10,003 nt of DNA from Bog-473 sp035551835 (lineage in GTDB: Bacteria; Actinomycetota; Acidimicrobiia; Acidimicrobiales; RAAP-2): positions 1-10,003 of the forward strand of contig DASZMN010000057.1 of NCBI GenBank assembly GCA_035551835.1, read 5' to 3'. Below are positions 6,480 through 10,003 of this stretch, in pieces. Positions within the stretch are counted from its first letter, which is position 1, and each line of letters opens with the position of its first letter. The notes beneath the pieces were generated by a model. It was not told the DNA's origin. It did no database searches and saw only the letters and a list, made by a program, of their open reading frames with translations. A program made the translations under genes and the position numbers.

Positions 6480-7497
6480 TCCGCCAGGCCCGTCTCGGCG
6501 AGTGGGCCATCGGATCCAACGCCGGCGAGTCGCCCAGGCAGAGCGCGATGACGCACCCGCCGAACCCTCCGCCCGACATCCGTGCCCCCAACACGCCCGG
6601 CATTGCCAGCAGCTCGTCGACCAGCTGGTCGACGGCGGGCACCGAGACCCGGTAGTCGACGGCCAGGCTCCGGTGCCCCTCGGTCATGAGCGCGCCGAGC
6701 GCGACGAGGTTCCCCCGCGCCAGCAGCCGTTCGGCCTCCCTCACCCGCGCGCTCTCGGTCACGACGTGGCGCGCCCGCCTTCGGAGCACCGGCTCGCTCA
6801 GCTCGCTGAGGTCGCCGAGCGTGCAGAGCCCCAGCGGGCGCCCGAGCACGTGCGCCGCCCGCTCGCACTCCGCGCGGCGGGTCGCATACTCCGAGTCGAC
6901 CAACAGCCGTGGCGACCCGCTGTGCACGATGACGAACGCGGCGTCGGCGGGGATCGGCACCTGGCGCATCTCGAGCGTGTGGAAGTCGATGTGCAGCGCG
7001 TGCCCCGCCTGCGCCCCGGCGATGGCGAGCGGGTCGAGCAGGCCCACGTGGGAGCCGGCGAGGCGCTCCGCCTCCTGGCACGTGAGGGCGAGCGCCATCG
7101 GGTCGTCGCGGTGCCCGAGGGCGAGCAGCAACGCCACCGAGAAGGCCGCGCTCGACGACAGCCCCGCGCCGACCGGCAGCGTGCTCGTCACCTTCATCGA
7201 CCCGCCCGCGGGCGGTTGCTGCAGCCGCAACAGCGCCGCCGCCAGTTGCCCGTGTTCGGGCAGCGCCACGCCGGCCGCCGCGGCGGCGGCACCCCAGGTC
7301 CAGCCCCCGTCGATGGCGATCTCGACCGGCTGGCCCGGATACTGGTCCGAGTCGATGCCGACGAGGAAGCTGTCCGGCTTCGGCAGGTAGGCGACCTCGG
7401 TGGCCAGGTTGATGGCCATGGGCAGCGACAGCCCGCCGTTGTAGTCGGTGTGGTCGCCGATGAGGGTGACTCGTCCGGGCGCACGGGCCGTGGGCAC
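6433..7497 (-). CDS. galK: Galactokinase-family GHMP sugar kinase
   Basis: This 354-residue cytoplasmic enzyme should phosphorylate a sugar at C1 with ATP, most likely galactose for the Leloir pathway. GHMP motif 1 is at 6-22 (APGRVTLIGDHTDYNGG), the ATP-binding motif 2 is at 107-118 (LPVGAGLSSSAA) and motif 3 is at 304-318 (GARMSGGGFGG). D155 in GLLDPLAI fits the catalytic aspartate. Segments YATRRAECERAA and RRARHVVTESARV are galactokinase hallmarks. Two departures stand out. The galactose-contacting Glu of GEHTDYN is Asp here, and the usual DQ after GIM/GIL is DP. Sugar specificity is therefore less certain than the fold. The start is GTG at 7497; a -10-like CAAGCT lies 6 bases upstream. 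No galT, galE or transporter is visible. The C-terminal end overlaps trpD and is Gln/Pro/Ala-rich, unlike the rest. Confidence 0.85.
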   Translation of the reverse strand: MPTARAPGRVTLIGDHTDYNGGLSLPMAINLATEVAYLPKPDSFLVGIDSDQYPGQPVEIAIDGGWTWGAAAAAAGVALPEHGQLAAALLRLQQPPAGGSMKVTSTLPVGAGLSSSAAFSVALLLALGHRDDPMALALTCQEAERLAGSHVGLLDPLAIAGAQAGHALHIDFHTLEMRQVPIPADAAFVIVHSGSPRLLVDSEYATRRAECERAAHVLGRPLGLCTLGDLSELSEPVLRRRARHVVTESARVREAERLLARGNLVALGALMTEGHRSLAVDYRVSVPAVDQLVDELLAMPGVLGARMSGGGFGGCVIALCLGDSPALDPMAHSPRRAWRISPAGGAQRQPEPAT

Positions 7498-7503
7498 GTC
7501 CCC

Positions 7504-7509
7504 AGCTTG
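7504..7509 (-). promoter_or_regulatory. -10-like element for galK
   Basis: CAAGCT on the - strand ends 6 bases before the GTG at 7497, again a leaderless-type spacing. A weak -35-like TCGAAC lies 15 bp further upstream. It touches the inverted repeat at 7508-7519. Confidence 0.25.
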
Positions 7510-7519
7510 ACCCAGGTCA
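7508..7519. promoter_or_regulatory. Inverted repeat TGACC-CA-GGTCA in the galK/racemase intergenic region
   Basis: A perfect 5-bp inverted repeat with a 2-bp centre sits next to the galK -10 candidate. The same two half-sites recur at 7548-7552 and 7568-7572 around the divergent promoter, so this is a plausible binding site of a shared dimeric regulator. The regulator is not known. Confidence 0.4.
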
Positions 7520-7546
7520 CGCCCGTTCGAGCGAGTTTCGACCGGC

Positions 7547-7576
7547 TTGACCGCCGCCGCCGGCCCGGGTCACGAT
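7547..7576 (+). promoter_or_regulatory. Promoter of the alpha-methylacyl-CoA racemase gene, leaderless type
   Basis: TTGACC (7547-7552) and CACGAT (7571-7576) are separated by 18 bp. The -10 ends 6 bases before the ATG at 7583, so the mRNA would begin at or next to the start codon. A TGACC half-site coincides with the -35 and a GGTCA half-site (7568-7572) overlaps the -10. Confidence 0.5.
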
Positions 7577-7582
7577 CCTGCG

Positions 7583-8767
7583 ATGGCCGAGCACGTGCGT
7601 AGTGGCCCGCTGAGCGGGATCAAGATCATCGAGTTGGCGGGAATCGGGCCGGCGCCCTTCACCTGCATGATGCTGGCCGACGCCGGCGCCCAGGTGCTGC
7701 GGCTCGAACGGGCGCCCGCCGGCGCCGTCGAAGCGGGGGAGGAGTTCGCCCAGTCCGGCGCCGGCTCCTACTGGGACCTGCTGAACCGGTCGCGCCCGTC
7801 GGTCGGGATCGACCTGAAGAACGCCGACGCCCTCGACCTCGTGCTCGGGCTGGTCGAGCAGGCCGACGGGTTGATCGAGGGGTTCCGCCCCGGCGTCGCC
7901 GAGCGCCTCGGGGTGGGGCCCGAGGACTGCCTCGCCCGCAACGCGCGCCTGGTCTACGGCCGCATGACCGGCTGGGGCCAGGAGGGGCCCATGGCCACCA
8001 TGGCCGGGCACGACATCGACTACATCGCGATCGGCGGCGCGCTGTGGTCGTTGGGCCGCGCCGACTCGGCGCCGGTCCCGCCGCTCAACCTCGTCGGTGA
8101 CTTCGGCGGCGGGGGCATGCTCCTCGCCTTCGGCATGGTGGCCGCGCTGTTGGAGTCGGCCCGCTCCGGTCAGGGGCAGGTCGTCGACGCGGCCATGGTC
8201 GACGGCGCCGCGTCGCTCATGACGATGATCCACGCCTTCCACCGTCACGGGCTCTGGGGCGACGAGCGCGGGGCGAACATGCTCGACACGGGTGCCCCCT
8301 TCTACGAGGTCTACGAGACCTCCGACGGGAAGTGGATGGCGGTCGGGGGGATCGAGGCGCAGTTCTACGCCGAGCTGCTCATGGGGCTCGGCCTCACCGG
8401 CGACTCGTCGTTGCCGCACCAGATGGCACGCGACGAATGGTCGGCCATGAAGGCACGGTTCGGCGAGATCTTCAAGACCAAGACGCGCGACCAATGGTCG
8501 GCCATCTTCGCCGGCACCGACGCGTGCGTCGTGCCGGTCCTCTCGCCGTGGGAGGCGCACCTGCACCCCCACAACGTGGCGCGCTCGACCTTCGTGGAGG
8601 TCGAAGGCGCCGTGCAGCCGGCGCCGGCGCCGCGCTTCTCGCGCACGCCCTCCGCCATCTCCAAGCCGCCGTCCCCTCCCGGCGCCGACACGATCTCGGG
8701 CCTGGTCGAGTGGGGTGTGTCCGAGGACGCCGTGGCGAAGCTGCGCGCGTCGGGGGCGCTCAGCTAG
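7583..8767 (+). CDS. Alpha-methylacyl-CoA racemase (CaiB/BaiF family III CoA-transferase fold)
   Basis: This 394-residue cytoplasmic enzyme should interconvert (2R)- and (2S)-2-methylacyl-CoA thioesters, so that methyl-branched or sterol side-chain acyl-CoAs can enter beta-oxidation, which accepts only the S form. Similarity to the human and mycobacterial racemases is visible along most of the chain: SGIKIIELAGIGPAPF near the N-terminus, AGHDIDY with H143, NLVGDFGGGG with D173, then GQGQVVDAAMVDG, GAPFYEVYET, MAVGGIEAQFY and GTDACVVPVLS. H143 and D173 are 30 residues apart, as are the catalytic His and Asp of the known enzymes, and this separates it from formyl-CoA transferases. The start is ATG 7583; the in-frame TTG at 7547 is part of the -35. 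It is followed by a GC hairpin. An acyl-CoA dehydrogenase, the next enzyme in such a pathway, lies upstream on the same strand but not in the same transcript. Confidence 0.92.
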   Translation: MAEHVRSGPLSGIKIIELAGIGPAPFTCMMLADAGAQVLRLERAPAGAVEAGEEFAQSGAGSYWDLLNRSRPSVGIDLKNADALDLVLGLVEQADGLIEGFRPGVAERLGVGPEDCLARNARLVYGRMTGWGQEGPMATMAGHDIDYIAIGGALWSLGRADSAPVPPLNLVGDFGGGGMLLAFGMVAALLESARSGQGQVVDAAMVDGAASLMTMIHAFHRHGLWGDERGANMLDTGAPFYEVYETSDGKWMAVGGIEAQFYAELLMGLGLTGDSSLPHQMARDEWSAMKARFGEIFKTKTRDQWSAIFAGTDACVVPVLSPWEAHLHPHNVARSTFVEVEGAVQPAPAPRFSRTPSAISKPPSPPGADTISGLVEWGVSEDAVAKLRASGALS

Positions 8768-8782
8768 GGCGTTGGCCTTCGT

Positions 8783-8801
8783 GCCGCCGCTCGACGGCGG
8801 C
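8783..8801. terminator. GC hairpin between convergent genes
   Basis: GCCGCCG-CTCGA-CGGCGGC is a perfect 7-bp stem with a 5-base loop in the 55-bp gap between the racemase stop and the stop of the convergent secreted-protein gene. There is no T-run on either side, as is usual for stem-only terminators in high-G+C actinobacteria. It could serve both directions. Confidence 0.6.
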
Positions 8802-8822
8802 CCGGGCCCTCAGCAATGCTCC

Positions 8823-9464
8823 TCAGCACGTCCCGTAGGGGTCGATCGGCGCGGTCGACTTCCCCATCAGAACCCACGAGTTGGACGCCTCGTTCATGTA
8901 GGCCGCCGGGCAGGCGTCGGCGATGGTGATGAGCAACTCGTTCGGGCAGATGCCCGGCTCGTCGGCACACGTCATCGCCTCACGACCCAGGGCGTCGCCG
9001 GGGCACTCGAACGTGAAGCCCGGATAGGCGTAGGCGGACAGGTAGGACAGCGCGGCGGAACAGCCCCACGCCGTGGCCTGCCCCGCCGGGGGGACGCCGT
9101 TCGAGGGCGAGGGCTGCACGGCGGGCGTTTCGGCCGGCGGCGGAGGCGCCGTCGTCGTAGTGGTCGCCGCTGCGGGTTGAGCCGGCGCGGCTGCCGTCGT
9201 GCCGGGCGGTGGCGGCGGCGAGGTCGTCGACGTGGTGGACGTCGTCGGCGGAACGGTCGGCGCGGTGGCCGTGGGGGTGCCCTGCCGCGGCCGCCCCGGC
9301 TTGGCCGAGTGGTCTATAGCGGCGACCGCGTCGCTGGACCGGCGTGGTTGTTGCGCCGCGGGATGGCCATACGTGGCGAGCTGGGCGGCGATGACCGCGC
9401 CGCTGGCAAGGATGATGATGGGTAGCAGTCCGACCGCGCGGCGCCGCGCCGGGGGAGAGGGCAT
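8823..9464 (-). CDS. Secreted or membrane-anchored protein with Pro/Thr linker and six-cysteine C-terminal domain
   Basis: I do not recognise a named family for this 213-residue protein. A short basic N-terminus (ARRRA) precedes one hydrophobic segment (11-29), which is either a signal peptide or an anchor. Residues 60-125 are a low-complexity linker of Thr, Pro and Ala, including TTSTTSTTS, PPPPP and TTTTT runs. It is probably extended and possibly O-glycosylated. The last 80 residues form a compact domain with all six cysteines of the protein (C135, C154, C166, C173, C185, C213). It is rich in aromatic and small residues, with CPGDALG, ACPAAYMNEASNSWVL and a terminal APIDPYGTC. Six cysteines in an exported domain suggest three disulfides. 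Domains with a similar CPAAYMNEASNSWV core seem familiar from other actinobacterial secreted proteins of unknown role. The ATG is supported by CAGGAG 10 bases upstream. It converges with the racemase gene across a hairpin. Confidence 0.75.
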   Translation of the reverse strand: MPSPPARRRAVGLLPIIILASGAVIAAQLATYGHPAAQQPRRSSDAVAAIDHSAKPGRPRQGTPTATAPTVPPTTSTTSTTSPPPPPGTTAAAPAQPAAATTTTTAPPPPAETPAVQPSPSNGVPPAGQATAWGCSAALSYLSAYAYPGFTFECPGDALGREAMTCADEPGICPNELLITIADACPAAYMNEASNSWVLMGKSTAPIDPYGTC

Positions 9465-9950
9465 GTGTCGATGGCTCCTGGGTCGGGATCGTGGTGGGGG
9501 GTGGGGGGTCGGTCGTCACCCCCGCGATTGAGGGGTCGGTCATCCCTACCCAGTTCGGTTTGAGCGAACCGTGAAATGAGACAATCGCGCCAGATCCGGA
9601 AGCGAACGGATTAGCCCGTCAACGCATCGCCGTGGAACCCCTATTGGACAGCTGAATCCTGGGGGTTGCATGTCGCCATCACCCCGGATGCACAACCGAA
9701 CCGAAGACCGGGTCGGGCCCGCCGGCGTCTGTTACGGCGGATCTCGGCAACGCCGCACGAGCCCTTATACGTGGCAGCGCCGGGGCCTCGGTCGCCGCCG
9801 TATGCGGGGCGGGGTCTACACACGCCGGGGAGGGACGGGGTTCGCGGGGTCGGCCGCGACAGATCGGGCGGGGAGGGGTGCACCCGCCGCGTGGGCGGCG
9901 GCGGAACCCGGGCGGCCGGCAGACCGGAAAAGGTTGCTAGTGGGGTTGGG
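9465..9950. other. 486-bp stretch without a supported gene
   Basis: I see no convincing gene, tRNA or other named RNA here. The segment next to the secreted-protein start is very G-rich on the + strand (9490-9510, two runs of six G), and thus C-rich in the leader of the mRNA. Several short inverted repeats follow: CGGTT-N6-AACCG (9556-9571), ATCCG-N8-CGGAT (9594-9611), AACCCC-N20-GGGGTT (9636-9667) and ATACG-N27-CGTAT (9767-9803). An Arg-rich + frame stays open from an ATG at 9669 to the window edge but has mixed third-position bases and runs antisense to the Lrp-like gene, so I do not call it. The region should hold the promoter of the secreted-protein gene and the 3' end of the Lrp-like gene. 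Confidence 0.6.
9475..9480 (-). promoter_or_regulatory. Ribosome-binding site of the secreted-protein gene
   Basis: CAGGAG on the - strand lies 10 bases before the ATG at 9464. This is one of the few clear Shine-Dalgarno sites in the window and contrasts with the leaderless-looking genes. Confidence 0.55.
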
Positions 9951-10003
9951 TCAGAGGCGGACGATGGGGCAGGTGATGGTGCGGGTGATGCCCTCGATCT
10001 GCT
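9951..10003 (-). CDS. Stand-alone Lrp/AsnC ligand-binding (RAM) domain protein, last 16 codons
   Basis: The - strand frame entering from the right edge reads QIEGITRTITCPIVRL and then TGA. This is the C-terminal strand of a small Lrp/AsnC-type protein of about 75-80 residues that has only the ligand-binding RAM domain and no helix-turn-helix. Actinobacterial members I know end in closely similar sequences of the form VEGITRTLTCPVV. Such proteins form oligomers that bind small effectors, often amino acids, and their target is generally unknown. In Streptomyces a homologue lies in the chromosomal neighbourhood of trpD and the cytochrome bc1 genes (from memory), so its presence 3.5 kb from trpD may reflect old synteny. 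Only 16 residues are visible, so the assignment rests on a short but characteristic match. Confidence 0.65.
   Translation of the reverse strand, partial: QIEGITRTITCPIVRL

Noticed and set aside
7547..7582. TTG start adding 12 residues to the racemase
   Set aside because: The TTG is the -35 hexamer TTGACC, and the extra Ala/Gly-rich residues precede the normal family N-terminus.
9600..9720. Possible c-di-AMP (ydaO) riboswitch on the + strand, from pieces such as GGAACCCC and GCTGAATCC
   Set aside because: Only short fragments resemble the conserved elements, the order and pairing could not be made to fit, and no + strand gene follows.
9641..9883. 80-codon - strand frame in the non-coding stretch
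   Set aside because: It is Arg/Pro-rich, with no ribosome-binding site, no hydrophobic or domain pattern, and irregular third-position bases.

Overview
The window looks like chromosomal DNA of a high-G+C actinobacterium. A WhiB-family regulator is diagnostic for that phylum. The threonine-run linkers in exported proteins, the small HiPIP-like protein and several leaderless-looking starts would fit an uncultured Acidimicrobiia-type lineage; that finer placement is inference. The window holds eight complete and two edge-truncated genes that I can support, plus one complete secreted protein that I could not assign. I see no mobile element, CRISPR array, tRNA or rRNA.

Left part (1-1923, all +): the 3' end of a small four-cysteine HiPIP-like Fe-S protein, then a peroxide-defence cluster. 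This consists of a PerR-type Fur regulator whose promoter carries a perfect inverted repeat, a rubrerythrin lacking the rubredoxin domain, and a DUF3501 protein. The regulator, the peroxidase and the DUF3501 gene are spaced about 40 bp apart and probably form one PerR-controlled unit.

Middle part (1924-6479): a WhiB regulator (+) converges on a large LytR-CpsA-Psr (LCP) cell-wall glycopolymer ligase (-), and their stop codons interlock. The LCP gene is divergent from an acyl-CoA dehydrogenase (+) across only 43 bp. The dehydrogenase is followed at 32 bp by a stand-alone trpD (anthranilate phosphoribosyltransferase), away from other trp genes visible here.

Right part (6433-10003): a galactokinase-family GHMP kinase (-) overlaps the end of trpD tail to tail and is divergent from an alpha-methylacyl-CoA racemase (+). 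Their 85-bp shared promoter region holds four TGACC/GGTCA half-sites. A perfect GC hairpin separates the racemase from a convergent secreted protein (-) with a Pro/Thr linker and a six-cysteine C-terminal domain. A 486-bp non-coding stretch follows. The window ends in the last 16 codons of a stand-alone Lrp/AsnC ligand-binding (RAM) domain protein (-).

Themes that connect genes: peroxide and iron sensing (perR, rubrerythrin, DUF3501); oxidation of branched acyl-CoAs (acyl-CoA dehydrogenase and alpha-methylacyl-CoA racemase, which act in sequence in methyl-branched or sterol side-chain degradation); and an envelope theme (LCP ligase, secreted Cys-rich protein, both with Thr-rich linkers). I see no strong case for a wholly new multi-gene system. 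The most unusual signals are the regulatory architecture (operator over the -35, leaderless starts, compact divergent promoters, overlapping tails) and the unassigned secreted domain.
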